A DNA stretch of 64,000 nt from Oscillospiraceae bacterium (GTDB taxonomy: Bacteria; Bacillota; Clostridia; Oscillospirales; Oscillospiraceae). Where the stretch lies: assembly GCA_017465745.1 (NCBI GenBank), contig JAFTVM010000069.1, positions 1-64,000 of the forward strand. Reading direction: 5' to 3'. Every line of letters starts with the position of its first letter. The stretch's first letter is position 1. Below are positions 1 to 9,286 of the stretch, one piece after another. A program made the position numbers and the translations under genes. The notes under the pieces are model-generated. The model did not search any database. It was not told the DNA's origin and saw only the letters and a list, made by a program, of their open reading frames with translations.

Positions 1-858
1 CACCCTGTGCTTGCTCGTGCTGTTTTCCATAAGTAACACCGCCAGAGAAAGCATGATAACAAACGGCAATGCCACAGGAGAAAATGTATCTTGGTATAAA
101 AGTGTCCAGGCGTTATCGGTGAGGGGAGGAAGTTCCGCCCCCTGTGTGTCTACCCGCACAAAATTACCCGGCGCAAAGATCAACACAGCCAAACCTAGAA
201 GGGACAGGACATACGCCACCCCATCACAGTTGGAAATTCTGCGTTTTTTAATCAGATCGAAGCAGTGGTGTAATGTCATCATTCCTACGAACATCAACGC
301 ATATTGTTCCACGCTGGAAGCGACGAAAAAGCACAGTAGATAAAACGCGATTTTCGATCTTCCGTTAAGCTCTCCTGACCGGGATTTTTGGAACATCAGG
401 TATGCCCATAGAAACAGAACTGCCGGAAACAGGTAGTTTAGCATTCCGGTGATCCAAAAGACGGTTTCTCTGAGGCACAAGATATCCAGACAGCAAAACA
501 GAACCATTCCTACGCGAACAAGTTCTTTTTCCTTGATCGAATCAGAATACCCCGCCATGATTCGTTGGATATTTTTTGATAATAATACAATAAACGCCAG
601 AACAATCCACGGCAAAACCATGATGAACCCGAAACGATCAAAATAAAGCAAAACAGAATCCAGAATATTGATCCAGAATCGACCGTTTCCGGAGAAATAG
701 TAGCTTGATACATTATTGAGAATACCAGTGCGGGCAAATGCGCCATACATAAAATCGTCACCATTAAGGTAAACGCAAGAGGAAACTCCGTACAAAACAA
801 GTACAAAGAGGGCAATTTCAGCGGCAAAACGATGGTCGATCTTACGCTGTTTACTCAT
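1..858 (-). CDS. DUF6056-like polytopic membrane protein, C-terminus beyond the window
   Basis: The frame is open from an ATG at 858 to position 1, so the first 286 residues are visible and the stop is outside. The start overlaps the stop of the upstream pyruvyl transferase gene by 4 nt (ATGA). The first membrane segment is at about residues 11-31, followed by an external loop with GDDFMYG (33-39) and an NGRFWIN motif, then many more hydrophobic helices; a RETVFWITG...NYLFP stretch lies around 125-140. I recognise this layout from DUF6056 proteins, which sit in surface-glycan loci. The acidic first loop is reminiscent of GT-C glycosyltransferases, but a transferase role is inference. It is probably a late gene of the glycan operon. 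Confidence 0.75.
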   Translation of the reverse strand, partial: MSKQRKIDHRFAAEIALFVLVLYGVSSCVYLNGDDFMYGAFARTGILNNVSSYYFSGNGRFWINILDSVLLYFDRFGFIMVLPWIVLAFIVLLSKNIQRIMAGYSDSIKEKELVRVGMVLFCCLDILCLRETVFWITGMLNYLFPAVLFLWAYLMFQKSRSGELNGRSKIAFYLLCFFVASSVEQYALMFVGMMTLHHCFDLIKKRRISNCDGVAYVLSLLGLAVLIFAPGNFVRVDTQGAELPPLTDNAWTLLYQDTFSPVALPFVIMLSLAVLLMENSTSKHRV

Positions 859-2027
859 AACATTACTATTTCCTTTATCTTTTCAAGCGTAACTGTATTC
901 TTTGAATATTCCGGCATATGTGCCATCAGATGTGCACGGATGGTTTCTTCATGTTCTTTCAGCCAGATGAATGCATCCGTCAGTTGTTTAGGGGTAGTCA
1001 GCTTCTGTACAGGCAGGACATAGTTCCCCTCCGTGCCGAACAGATCCCGGGCGATGCCCCTGGCCTTGACGGAGTAGCCCACCACCAGGGTGGGGACGCA
1101 GCTGGAATAAGCGGCGATGGTGGCATGGGTACGGGCGCCGATGAACATCCGGCAATGGGAAATGATATATTTCAGCTCCGGCGCGCTGTGATCTTCCACC
1201 AGAATCAGCCGGGGATCCCGGTCAAAATCCTCGTAAAGCCGCCGCAGGACCGTCCGGTCGTCGTTGGAGGCCCACACCACATGGGGGATCAAGGCCACAC
1301 AGGCATCGGTGGTCTGCAGGATATGGGCGATCAGGCTCCTGTAATTTTCGTAGGCCATACCTGCCGCCTTTTCGGCGGAAATGATCATGGGACTGATATT
1401 GATACCGATGACATTTCCCGTTTTCAGGCGATCGTCGAGGGGGCATTCCTGAGGTTCCATAAAAAATGCGGGATCGGGAGCAAGTACGGTGTTTTTCTGT
1501 ACCTTGCGGATCGCCTCATAGGAAATACTCTCCCGGGTGACGATCATGTCATAACTTGCCAGATCCTTCGCGACCTGGGGTTTCGCCACAATCTCCGGCT
1601 CAATAGAACATCCCCATAACACGGTCTTTACACCGTGCTTCCGGTATTCCCGGTTCAGCCAGCCATAAATTTCCGTTCCGGGATAGCAATAATTATCTCC
1701 GCCCACAGAGAGGGCGAGTTTGTGCGCCTGGGCGGCACGCCGGATCCCGGGCACATAATTCAGGCCATCCATGTCAGTATAGGCACCCAGTATTTTCATC
1801 TTCAGATATGCTGCCACAAAGCGGAGATCGTGTTTTGCGGTACAGGTCGCGGTCCTGATTTCTGCCAGGTTATCCAGTCCGTAGCGGATATCATCCGCGG
1901 GCTGTACACTTTGAATGGTGTATTTATGGTCACTGCCCAGCACCGCAACGGTTCCTCTGGTAATGGCCTCACATCCGTGATTTCCGGAAGAGCCGTTTCC
2001 GTACAGCAGAATATTCATAGTAATCAC
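855..2027 (-). CDS. polysaccharide pyruvyl transferase family protein
   Basis: 390 residues, the usual size for the CsaB/WcaK/EpsO-type family, which transfers pyruvate from phosphoenolpyruvate to a sugar of a surface polymer. The glycine-rich N-terminal motif YGNGSSGNHGCEA, the SVGGDNY motif near residue 105 and the late GARTHATIAAYSS segment near 300 are family hallmarks. The first start is GTG at 2027, overlapping the upstream stop as GTGA; an ATG three codons later (2018) is an alternative. The 4-nt overlap pattern, shared by most neighbours, favours GTG and translational coupling. It probably adds a negatively charged ketal to the glycan made by this locus. Confidence 0.85.
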   Translation of the reverse strand: MITMNILLYGNGSSGNHGCEAITRGTVAVLGSDHKYTIQSVQPADDIRYGLDNLAEIRTATCTAKHDLRFVAAYLKMKILGAYTDMDGLNYVPGIRRAAQAHKLALSVGGDNYCYPGTEIYGWLNREYRKHGVKTVLWGCSIEPEIVAKPQVAKDLASYDMIVTRESISYEAIRKVQKNTVLAPDPAFFMEPQECPLDDRLKTGNVIGINISPMIISAEKAAGMAYENYRSLIAHILQTTDACVALIPHVVWASNDDRTVLRRLYEDFDRDPRLILVEDHSAPELKYIISHCRMFIGARTHATIAAYSSCVPTLVVGYSVKARGIARDLFGTEGNYVLPVQKLTTPKQLTDAFIWLKEHEETIRAHLMAHMPEYSKNTVTLEKIKEIVML

Positions 2028-3052
2028 TTCTTTTCGTTAATATGGAAGTTCCATAATATTTTATCAAGCTTCAGCCGCTTGAAAATTTCAATCACAAGCC
2101 AGGTCAGCACAAAGTCCAGAATCAGCCAGCACAGCGCGAAGGTAATTTCGCCCAGGGGCAGGTGCGACAATACTTTACCGGCCATTTTCCCGATCACCGG
2201 TTCATGCAGCAGGAAAAGAGGATACGAGATCGCGCCCATCCATTGCAGGAACCGATTTGCCTTCCACTGAATGCTGACCGCGAAAAACACAGCCGTACCG
2301 GCGAAGTAATATACGATATACTTGGTCAATCCGTCCGCGGCAATTGCGGGCAGTTTCCAGGCCAGCAGGATGACTGCCAGGATGTACGCGGCCCCTGCAG
2401 CAGCGCTTGCCGTACCTGAAATCCTGTTTCTCCAGTTTGTCTCACAAGCCAGTACACCCATCTCAAAGAATACCGGATAGGAGATAAATCGGATCGGATA
2501 TGCGGCCAATACAGGAATACCCGCTTCCAGCACACGCTGTGTAATGCCGACAACCGCATACAGGAGAAAACGCAGTCCGGCGGAAGGGATGATACGCCGT
2601 ACCAGAGGGCAGAGAATCAGCACAAAGCAATACATGGGAACATACCATAGCTGATACGCCACAGAATATCCCATCCAACTGTGCAGATAGGTTTTAAGAA
2701 GCAGCACCGGATCAAGGGATTCCATGTACTTTATAGAATCCAGAAGCCAGAAAAACGTATTGATAACAGCAAAAGATATGATTACACGGAGAAGTCTTTT
2801 CTTTAGGAATGTAGGATAGTGGGTATCTGCATCATTCAGTGCGTATTTGTATCCTGAAACGAACAAAAACATCGGAACCGCAGGTGCCACCAGATTGCTG
2901 AATGCACGCAGCCAAATTCCTGTCTGCGCATAACCTGTAGTTCCCGGGTAGAATCTGGCCAATGCGCTGGAACAGCCATGAATTCCAAGCACGAACAGAA
3001 TGGCGATTCCACTCATGACCGTCAATGCACTGCACAATTGCTTTTGTTTCAT
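2024..3052 (-). CDS. membrane acyltransferase, acyltransferase-3 family (sugar O-acylation)
   Basis: 342 residues, almost entirely hydrophobic with roughly ten membrane helices. The N-terminal helix ends in the LGIHGCSS region, which holds the conserved histidine expected of the acyltransferase-3 family; a WLLDSIKYMES loop and an SYPLFLLHEPVIG motif near the C-terminus also fit. Such enzymes move acetyl or succinyl groups across the membrane onto sugars of exported glycans. The gene overlaps both neighbours by 4 nt, so it is an integral operon member. Acyl donor and sugar position cannot be read from the sequence. Confidence 0.85.
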   Translation of the reverse strand: MKQKQLCSALTVMSGIAILFVLGIHGCSSALARFYPGTTGYAQTGIWLRAFSNLVAPAVPMFLFVSGYKYALNDADTHYPTFLKKRLLRVIISFAVINTFFWLLDSIKYMESLDPVLLLKTYLHSWMGYSVAYQLWYVPMYCFVLILCPLVRRIIPSAGLRFLLYAVVGITQRVLEAGIPVLAAYPIRFISYPVFFEMGVLACETNWRNRISGTASAAAGAAYILAVILLAWKLPAIAADGLTKYIVYYFAGTAVFFAVSIQWKANRFLQWMGAISYPLFLLHEPVIGKMAGKVLSHLPLGEITFALCWLILDFVLTWLVIEIFKRLKLDKILWNFHINEKK

Positions 3053-4212
3053 ATCCTTGCCTCCAGCAAGTCATCGATTTTCTTCATAACCGCCTCCGGA
3101 CAGAACTGCTCCGGGCAGCGCGCATTGTCTTTGAGATGACTGCATAGTTCCGTATTCTGCAGAACCATCAGAACTTTCTCGGTCAGATCCTCCGGGCATT
3201 GCTCCGTCAGGACGGCATTCTCGCCGTCAGAAAGAAAATCCATGACTCCAGAGGATCTTGTGATGACGCAGGGAACCCCCAGTGCCAGGGCCTCCGTCAC
3301 CACGATGCCGAAGGACTCCACATAGGACGGATGCACAAACAGGTCGGCATGCTTCATATAGGGATAGGGATTGACCTGATTGCCCTCAAAAATGAAGCAG
3401 TCCGTCACATCCAGCTCCACCGCCTTCCTCCGTAGGTCGTCACGCAGCACACCGTCGCCCACCAGATGCCACCGGAACCGGAAGCCCCGGTCCTTCAGCT
3501 GCCGCGCGGCATAAATGGCATTGTCGAAATGCTTTTCGGGCACCAGACCACCCACAGACACAACATGGAGGATACTTTTATCAGGGTACGGATCGAAAGC
3601 ATTTGCTTTGTCCCACACGCGGTTGGCATCCAGCATGTTGTGGATGGTGACCAACCGGTCCTCCAGGGTGGGCATGACCTCAGCAAGCATACGTCGGCAG
3701 CCCTCGGAAACCGCCACGATCTGATGGCAATTGCTGACTTCTTCCAGATAGGCGGCGGGCTCCACGTTTACACAGCCGTGATGCCACCAGGTGATGCGGT
3801 AATCAGCCTTGACCGCATGAGCTGCAATCTGTGTGCAAAATCCCCGACGGAAGCCGATGACACAATCATAAACCTTTCCGTCTGTCAGCATCTTCCCGGC
3901 CAGGGCAATCTTGTTATTGCCGAACCAGCGCATGAGTAGGAATATCAGCCGCATCTTCAGGCTGAACCAGTCGCGGTTACGGATGCTTTTCAGGATGACT
4001 TTGGGGAGGAAACCATAGGTGCCTTCAATGCTTCGAAGCAGCACATGGACCTGTCCGGGGAGCTGCGGGGTGTAGTCACCCAGCTTTTCCATCAGAAGCA
4101 GATCCACCTCGTATTTTTCGTAATCCAAATGGTTCAGAAAGTCCAGCAGCGCTTTTTCCACACCGCCGGTATTCAGATGGCCATTGATAAAAAGAAGCTT
4201 CTTCTTTTTCAT
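3049..4212 (-). CDS. glycosyltransferase family 4 (GT-B)
   Basis: 387 residues from the ATG at 4212, which overlaps the wecB stop as ATGA; an in-frame TTG at 4245 lies inside wecB and is unlikely. The protein opens with the GT-B signature KKLLFINGHLNTGGVEKALLDF and carries GGLVPEKHFDNAI near residue 200 and the nucleotide-sugar E-x7-E motif in SYVESFGIVVTEALALGVP near 310. It should be a cytosolic retaining transferase acting on the lipid-linked repeat unit. Donor and acceptor are unknown; since wecB is directly upstream, UDP-ManNAc or UDP-GlcNAc is an attractive but unproven donor. Confidence 0.88.
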   Translation of the reverse strand: MKKKKLLFINGHLNTGGVEKALLDFLNHLDYEKYEVDLLLMEKLGDYTPQLPGQVHVLLRSIEGTYGFLPKVILKSIRNRDWFSLKMRLIFLLMRWFGNNKIALAGKMLTDGKVYDCVIGFRRGFCTQIAAHAVKADYRITWWHHGCVNVEPAAYLEEVSNCHQIVAVSEGCRRMLAEVMPTLEDRLVTIHNMLDANRVWDKANAFDPYPDKSILHVVSVGGLVPEKHFDNAIYAARQLKDRGFRFRWHLVGDGVLRDDLRRKAVELDVTDCFIFEGNQVNPYPYMKHADLFVHPSYVESFGIVVTEALALGVPCVITRSSGVMDFLSDGENAVLTEQCPEDLTEKVLMVLQNTELCSHLKDNARCPEQFCPEAVMKKIDDLLEARI

Positions 4213-5303
4213 TCCTTCTCCAGAATATCCGCAATCCGCTTGCAAGCGAAACCATCGCCGTAGGGATTGCTGGCGCTGCTCATCTTCGCGTACGCATCAG
4301 TATCTTCCAGCAACAGCTTGAAGTTCTGATAAATCACTTTCTCGTCGGTACCCACCAGCTTCAGGGTGCCGGCGGCGATGCCTTCGGGACGCTCCGTCGT
4401 ATCGCGCATCACCAGAACGGGCTTGCCCAGAGAAGGGGCCTCCTCCTGGATGCCGCCGGAGTCGGTGAGGATCATGTAGCTACGGGCCAGGAAATTATGG
4501 AAATCCAGGACTTCCAGAGGCTCGATGATTCGGATCCGTTCCTCACCGCCCAGGATCTCATCAGCAGTCCGACGCACCACAGGATTCATGTGAATCGGAT
4601 AAATTGCCTTCACATCGGGATGCTCAGCCATCACACGGCGAATGGCCCGGAACATATTCTTCATGGGCTCGCCCAGATTCTCCCGGCGGTGGGCCGTGAT
4701 CATGATCAGGCGGCTGCCCTTCGCCCATTCCAGTTCCGGGTGGGTGTAATCCCCCCGGACGGTGGTTTTCAAAGCATCGATGGCAGTGTTGCCAGTGATA
4801 TGAATGGTATCAGCTTTCTTGCCCTCGTTCAGCAGATTCTGCCTGGACAGCTCCGTGGGAGCAAAATTATACCGACTGATGATACCCACAGCCTGACGGT
4901 TGAACTCCTCGGGATAGGGGCTGCAAATATTGTAGGTCCGCAGACCAGCCTCCACATGCCCCACCGGGATCTGCAGATAGAAGCAGGCGAGGGCTGTCAC
5001 AAATGTGGTGGAAGTGTCACCGTGAACCAGTACAACATCCGGCTTTGCCTGTTCCAGCACTTCCTTGATCCGGTTCAGGATATTGGTGGTAATGTCGAAC
5101 AGGGTCTGTTTATCCTTCATAATGGACAGATCATAATCCGGTACCACCTGGAACGCATGAAGTACCTGGTCCAGCATCTGGCGGTGCTGACCGGTGACAC
5201 ATACGATGGTTTCGATATTGTCTCTGGTCTTCAGTTCGTTGACCAGGGGGCACATTTTGATTGCTTCGGGTCTTGTGCCAAAGACCAGCATGATTCTTTT
5301 CAC
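4209..5303 (-). CDS. wecB: UDP-N-acetylglucosamine 2-epimerase (non-hydrolysing)
   Basis: 364 residues, the typical WecB/MnaA length. It interconverts UDP-GlcNAc and UDP-ManNAc. Family motifs in order are FGTRPEAIKMCPLV at the N-terminus, HGDTSTTF and GHVEAGLRT around residues 95-120, HRRENLGEP near 205, and LTDSGGIQEEAPSLGKPVLV near 285. The start has a GGAGA-type ribosome site. It is the only nucleotide-sugar-converting enzyme in the visible cluster, which implies that ManNAc or a derivative is part of the glycan. A gap of 37 nt separates it from the glycosyltransferase gene upstream. Confidence 0.93.
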   Translation of the reverse strand: MKRIMLVFGTRPEAIKMCPLVNELKTRDNIETIVCVTGQHRQMLDQVLHAFQVVPDYDLSIMKDKQTLFDITTNILNRIKEVLEQAKPDVVLVHGDTSTTFVTALACFYLQIPVGHVEAGLRTYNICSPYPEEFNRQAVGIISRYNFAPTELSRQNLLNEGKKADTIHITGNTAIDALKTTVRGDYTHPELEWAKGSRLIMITAHRRENLGEPMKNMFRAIRRVMAEHPDVKAIYPIHMNPVVRRTADEILGGEERIRIIEPLEVLDFHNFLARSYMILTDSGGIQEEAPSLGKPVLVMRDTTERPEGIAAGTLKLVGTDEKVIYQNFKLLLEDTDAYAKMSSASNPYGDGFACKRIADILEKE

Positions 5304-5340
5304 GATTTTCTGCTCTCCTCACGGTTGAATTAGCGATCTG

Positions 5341-6570
5341 TCAGAACAGTTGCGCCACAACTTCTTTAGGAGAAAACTCCGCAACAGGACTCCAGGTCTT
5401 ACCCGAACAAATATCTGACTGAATGTTTCGAATCGCAGATAGAATAGACTCTTCTCTGTTTTCACAAAAATAATAGCGGTTAAACTGTCCAAAATAAGAT
5501 CGCAGAATATCCTGTTCTTCCTGGGTGCCGTCCAGAATAAAGAGGATTGGCTTGCCAGTGGCCGAATAATGATAGATTTTCCCCGGGATCTGACCGCCCT
5601 TTAGATTACTTAAATGTATCAGTACTTCTGTTTTCGCCTGAACCTGTGCAAGGACATCTAGAGTGACACGACCGCTGACCACAATCTGTTCAGTTGAAGC
5701 CAAATTCAAGTTGGAGTTTCCGTAAATGTAGCCTTGCATACCAGATTTCTTCAATGCATCATAAAATGGCTCTAAGTTTCTGGTTTGACTGTAATAATCA
5801 CCGAAATATCCGAAACTACCACTTTTTTTTGCAGAACCTGGATCATTTTTTACAAAATTCAGGAAAGGAAGCGGAACATGTTTCATCTTGTGCGCGCAAT
5901 CCGGATAGAATTGTTTCTGATAATCTAATGTCAACGGACTGACATAATAGACCTCATGGGCTGCACGCAGCAAAGAATGCTCTTCCTCTCCAACGATGTC
6001 AGGATACTCCGCGTATAAGTCAAGAAACCAGGGATCTTCCCAGATCTGGATCCAGCGATCACATTTTATTTGCCTCTTTTCCAACAGCAGTCCCACCATC
6101 TTATGACTAGCAGCCGGTGAAGAATTTGATATTACCAGGTCATATTTCGTTATATTCCGAAAATTGGCTGCTTTTTTCAGCCAGGTGTGCTCCAGAGAAT
6201 ACAGCGGATCAGTAGGAAAACAATAATAAAATAACTTCTTTGCAGCAGCGCGCAGATTGCTTTTAACGTTGCCCTTTGCAGCAGCAACGCCGATATTCCC
6301 GCCGGACTGCATAGATACTGTAGATGTGGAACCAAAACACCCGCGAAGCTTTTTCTGCAATCTATCTTGAAGTGATGTGGATTCGTACGAAAAATAGTTT
6401 GCCTGAGGCCAGATTGGCAGCCCTGCGTCTTCCTGGCCCCAACTATCTTTTGCCATTAGGATATCTACATGACACCCATTTTCCAGCAGGCCTTGAACAT
6501 AGCCATTATGACTCATGTTGGCCGAAGTATTTTTTGTCAGGCAAGCTCCGGTTACGTATAGTACATTCAT
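5341..6570 (-). CDS. glycosyltransferase, GT-B-like
   Basis: 409 residues with a GT-B-type N-terminus (NVLYVTGACLTKNTSANMSHNGYVQGLLENG) and a C-terminal half reading SGRVTLDVLAQVQAKTEVLIHLSN, then GKIYHYSATGKPILFI. This resembles CAZy GT4-like enzymes, but the usual E-x7-E motif is not clear, so the family call is loose. The ATG at 6570 overlaps the stop of the upstream GT2 gene by 4 nt. Its neighbours make a role in glycan assembly near certain; sugar specificity is unknown. Confidence 0.75.
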   Translation of the reverse strand: MNVLYVTGACLTKNTSANMSHNGYVQGLLENGCHVDILMAKDSWGQEDAGLPIWPQANYFSYESTSLQDRLQKKLRGCFGSTSTVSMQSGGNIGVAAAKGNVKSNLRAAAKKLFYYCFPTDPLYSLEHTWLKKAANFRNITKYDLVISNSSPAASHKMVGLLLEKRQIKCDRWIQIWEDPWFLDLYAEYPDIVGEEEHSLLRAAHEVYYVSPLTLDYQKQFYPDCAHKMKHVPLPFLNFVKNDPGSAKKSGSFGYFGDYYSQTRNLEPFYDALKKSGMQGYIYGNSNLNLASTEQIVVSGRVTLDVLAQVQAKTEVLIHLSNLKGGQIPGKIYHYSATGKPILFILDGTQEEQDILRSYFGQFNRYYFCENREESILSAIRNIQSDICSGKTWSPVAEFSPKEVVAQLF

Positions 6571-7487
6571 TGATTTACCTCACGATATTGTATTCTCCTG
6601 CGATACGACAGAAGCCATCCGGGAATCAATGTCAATAACGACATGAGTAAAGCATTACTTTGGAAAATATACTGTGGGTAGCCTCCCACGAAGCACAACG
6701 CATTGCACTGCATCGCAGCTTTCATCCGTTGCTTTATGCCTCGCAGATACTTTAACTTTTGATTATACATCATGGCATACCCCATTGGATTCTGCTTCTC
6801 TAATTTACTGGCACCCAAAGTCAAGCCGCCTTCCTGGTACTCGCATATTAACATGGCAACCGGGAACCAGCGGATTTTCCAGCCTTCCAGGGCAATATCA
6901 AAAAAAACAATTTGCTCCGGTGCAAATTTTTCTCCGTCCCACACAGGGAATGGATGCTGCCGAAGTACGTCGGTTCTCCACGATTCACACATATCCGCAT
7001 CCAAATTGTATGCAGCTCGTTCCAAATCTGTGGCATCTACATAATCCGAATCATCAGGCATTTGGGGCCAACTCCCCTTCAAAGGAATACCTTCGGGGGA
7101 TACACGAACACCTGATACACCATACACTTTTTCCTCATTTCTGATTTGATTGATCCAGGTAATCATTTTTTCAGAAAAATCATCCACAACATAATCGTCA
7201 GAATCAATTTTTGCAAAGTACTCGCCCTGTGCCAATTCAATGCCCAGATTCAGTGCACGGATTAATCCTTGATTAGGCTGATAATAGTACCGTATTGTAA
7301 ACGGGTTATCGGCATTGAGCCATTCTGAAAACAATTCTTTAGTATTATCTTCAGAACCGTCGTCAATAACCAACCATTCGAAATCAAAACAGGATTGACG
7401 AAGCAATGACCGGTACAGCCGCTCAATCAAATGACCCCTGTTATATGTAGCTGTGAAAACAGTAAGTGTTTTCTTTCTTTCGGGCAT
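6567..7487 (-). CDS. glycosyltransferase family 2 (GT-A)
   Basis: 306 residues. The N-terminal GT-A fold is clear: LTVFTATYNRGHLIERLYRSL, then WLVIDDGSEDNT around residues 38-49, and the metal-binding DxD in YFAKIDSDDYVV near 95. The C-terminal part has an amphipathic or weakly hydrophobic tail (YIFQSNALLMSLLTLIPGWLL), perhaps for membrane association. Inverting transfer of one sugar to the lipid-linked glycan is the likely role. A short gap with the next upstream gene holds a GAGG-type ribosome site. Confidence 0.88.
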   Translation of the reverse strand: MPERKKTLTVFTATYNRGHLIERLYRSLLRQSCFDFEWLVIDDGSEDNTKELFSEWLNADNPFTIRYYYQPNQGLIRALNLGIELAQGEYFAKIDSDDYVVDDFSEKMITWINQIRNEEKVYGVSGVRVSPEGIPLKGSWPQMPDDSDYVDATDLERAAYNLDADMCESWRTDVLRQHPFPVWDGEKFAPEQIVFFDIALEGWKIRWFPVAMLICEYQEGGLTLGASKLEKQNPMGYAMMYNQKLKYLRGIKQRMKAAMQCNALCFVGGYPQYIFQSNALLMSLLTLIPGWLLSYRRRIQYREVNQ

Positions 7488-7526
7488 TTTTTCACCGTCC
7501 TCACGAATGCATGATTGTTTATAGAA

Positions 7527-8075
7527 CTATTTCACTTTTACAGCTGGAACACCGGCAATGGTAATACCGGCTTCCGAAAAGGATTTGGTAACTACCGCAT
7601 TTGCACCGACACGGATTCCATCGGCGAGCGTAATCCCACCGATCACTTTAGCACCTATACCAAGTTCCACATTTTTCCCCAAAACCGGGCATCTATTATC
7701 CATGCCATTGTTTCCAACGCAATTATCACCATGGAACAGGCATCCATCACCAATCTGGCTGTTTGAATTAATGATGATTCCGCCTCTGTGATAAAGACGC
7801 ACACCTTTTCCCAACACACCAGGTGCAATGAAATAACCCAAGCGGTTTCCACAAATGTTACTTTTGCGAAGATAATATGTATATATCAGTTTGCTTTTCG
7901 ATTTATAAAACTCCGCCTTGCGCAGCGCGCGGATAAAGCGATATATTTCATACTCCTCGCTGTGTGTATACATGGCCATAATTTTGTTTTTCAGAGTTTT
8001 GATATGGGGAATATACAAGACTCTTTCGGCATGCAGAATCTCTTTCAACGCTTGATTCATCGTGCTCAACTCCAT
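7527..8075 (-). CDS. hexapeptide-repeat acyltransferase, serine acetyltransferase-like
   Basis: 182 residues (177 from the second ATG at 8060, which has a GGAG nine bases upstream and may be the true start). The C-terminal half is a left-handed beta-helix of hexapeptide repeats: IIINSNSQIGDGCLFHGDNCVG, then VELGIGAKVIGG and VRVGANAVVTKSF with a final GVPAVKV. The histidine in LFHGDNC occupies the position of the catalytic base. Serine acetyltransferases have this architecture, but in a glycan cluster an amino-sugar or sugar acetyltransferase (acetyl-CoA donor) is more likely. It lies between two glycosyltransferase genes. Confidence 0.8.
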   Translation of the reverse strand: MELSTMNQALKEILHAERVLYIPHIKTLKNKIMAMYTHSEEYEIYRFIRALRKAEFYKSKSKLIYTYYLRKSNICGNRLGYFIAPGVLGKGVRLYHRGGIIINSNSQIGDGCLFHGDNCVGNNGMDNRCPVLGKNVELGIGAKVIGGITLADGIRVGANAVVTKSFSEAGITIAGVPAVKVK

Positions 8076-9286
8076 TTATTAGAAGGATCCGGAGGAAGAA
8101 GGTTCTTCAACTCACGAGCAGCTGCACCATTGCTGTAGTTATGCAAACTGCAGTTTTTTGAAATCCTCAGCATGCATTCAACATCTTCCAGCAGTACCGC
8201 CATTGCCTCGGCACATCCAACATTATCCATTGGCACAACAATACCATCTACGCCATCTTCCAACTGGCTGGAGGCGGTGGCATAATCCGTAATCACAACA
8301 GGTTTTCCAAGCATCTGCGCTTCCCGGACGGTGACCGCTTTTCCCTCGTAGCGGCTGGGCTGTGCATACAGGTCACAGGCTTTAATATAGGGATAGGGAT
8401 TCTCCTTTTTACCCAACAGGATCACACGTTTCTCCATGCCAGCCTCTATGATTTTCCGGCGGATGAGGTTCTCATCAGGACCGAAGCCAATCAGATACCA
8501 GTACACATCCAGCCCCTTTTCCAGCAAACGGGCACAAATATCCGGCACATTATCAAAATTCTTCTGGTAGCAGAATCTTCCGATCGACAGGATTCGAATA
8601 CCCTTGGCAGGCATTTCATCTTCCACAGAAAACAATTCTGCCTGTCTTTTCACAAAGCGCTCCGGCAGAATATTCTCAATCAGAATGATCTTGTCTTCCA
8701 GACCCGGAAAGATTTTCAAAAAGCTCTCTGTCACGGCATCAGAAATGGACGCAATGTGATCATAGGCACTCCACATAGCCGTTTCAGACGAGATGTTTAC
8801 CTGGATACGGGTATAGTCCGTGTGGATCCACGCAATTTTCTTTTTTGCCCGAACTTTTTTCGCCACAAAATAGTGGGGTGTCAAAAAGCTGATTGCCAGA
8901 TCATATTCCTTTTCAGGTTGTATCTTCGGCATCAATGGGCAGGTAAATTTATGGCTGTATTCCAATCCCACTGCGCTTTCAATATGCTTGTGTTTTTTTG
9001 CATATCTTCCAGCGGTAATTTTTCCCACAAGTCTTGCGGCAGTCAACAAAAAATGACCTTCCCGCAGCGTATTCTTCATCGGTCTGCCCAGCACCGTATA
9101 TGCCGAAATCTGCGGCAGAAGGTTCACGTATGCAGGAACGGCATCCATCAGTTCACCTTCATGGCGCAGCAAAAACAGATCGATATTCCAGATCTCGGGA
9201 TCAAGTGCATCCAGCAATCCAACCAGGCTGCGTTCTGCGCCGCCAAGCTCCAGTGCATGGGATACAATCAGCAGGGACTTTTTCAT
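8066..9286 (-). CDS. glycosyltransferase family 4 (GT-B)
   Basis: 406 residues from the ATG at 9286, which overlaps the previous stop as ATGA; an upstream in-frame TTG at 9376 would lie inside the neighbouring gene. The N-terminus KSLLIVSHALELGGAERSLVGLLDAL is a classical GT4 start. The donor-binding half shows ILSIGRFCYQKNFDNV near 215, then KACDLYAQPSRYEGKAVTVREAQMLGKPVVITDYAT with the conserved E-x7-E. It is a cytosolic retaining transferase; specificity is unknown. Its stop lies within the start region of the hexapeptide acyltransferase gene, so the two are probably coupled. Confidence 0.9.
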   Translation of the reverse strand: MKKSLLIVSHALELGGAERSLVGLLDALDPEIWNIDLFLLRHEGELMDAVPAYVNLLPQISAYTVLGRPMKNTLREGHFLLTAARLVGKITAGRYAKKHKHIESAVGLEYSHKFTCPLMPKIQPEKEYDLAISFLTPHYFVAKKVRAKKKIAWIHTDYTRIQVNISSETAMWSAYDHIASISDAVTESFLKIFPGLEDKIILIENILPERFVKRQAELFSVEDEMPAKGIRILSIGRFCYQKNFDNVPDICARLLEKGLDVYWYLIGFGPDENLIRRKIIEAGMEKRVILLGKKENPYPYIKACDLYAQPSRYEGKAVTVREAQMLGKPVVITDYATASSQLEDGVDGIVVPMDNVGCAEAMAVLLEDVECMLRISKNCSLHNYSNGAAARELKNLLPPDPSNKWS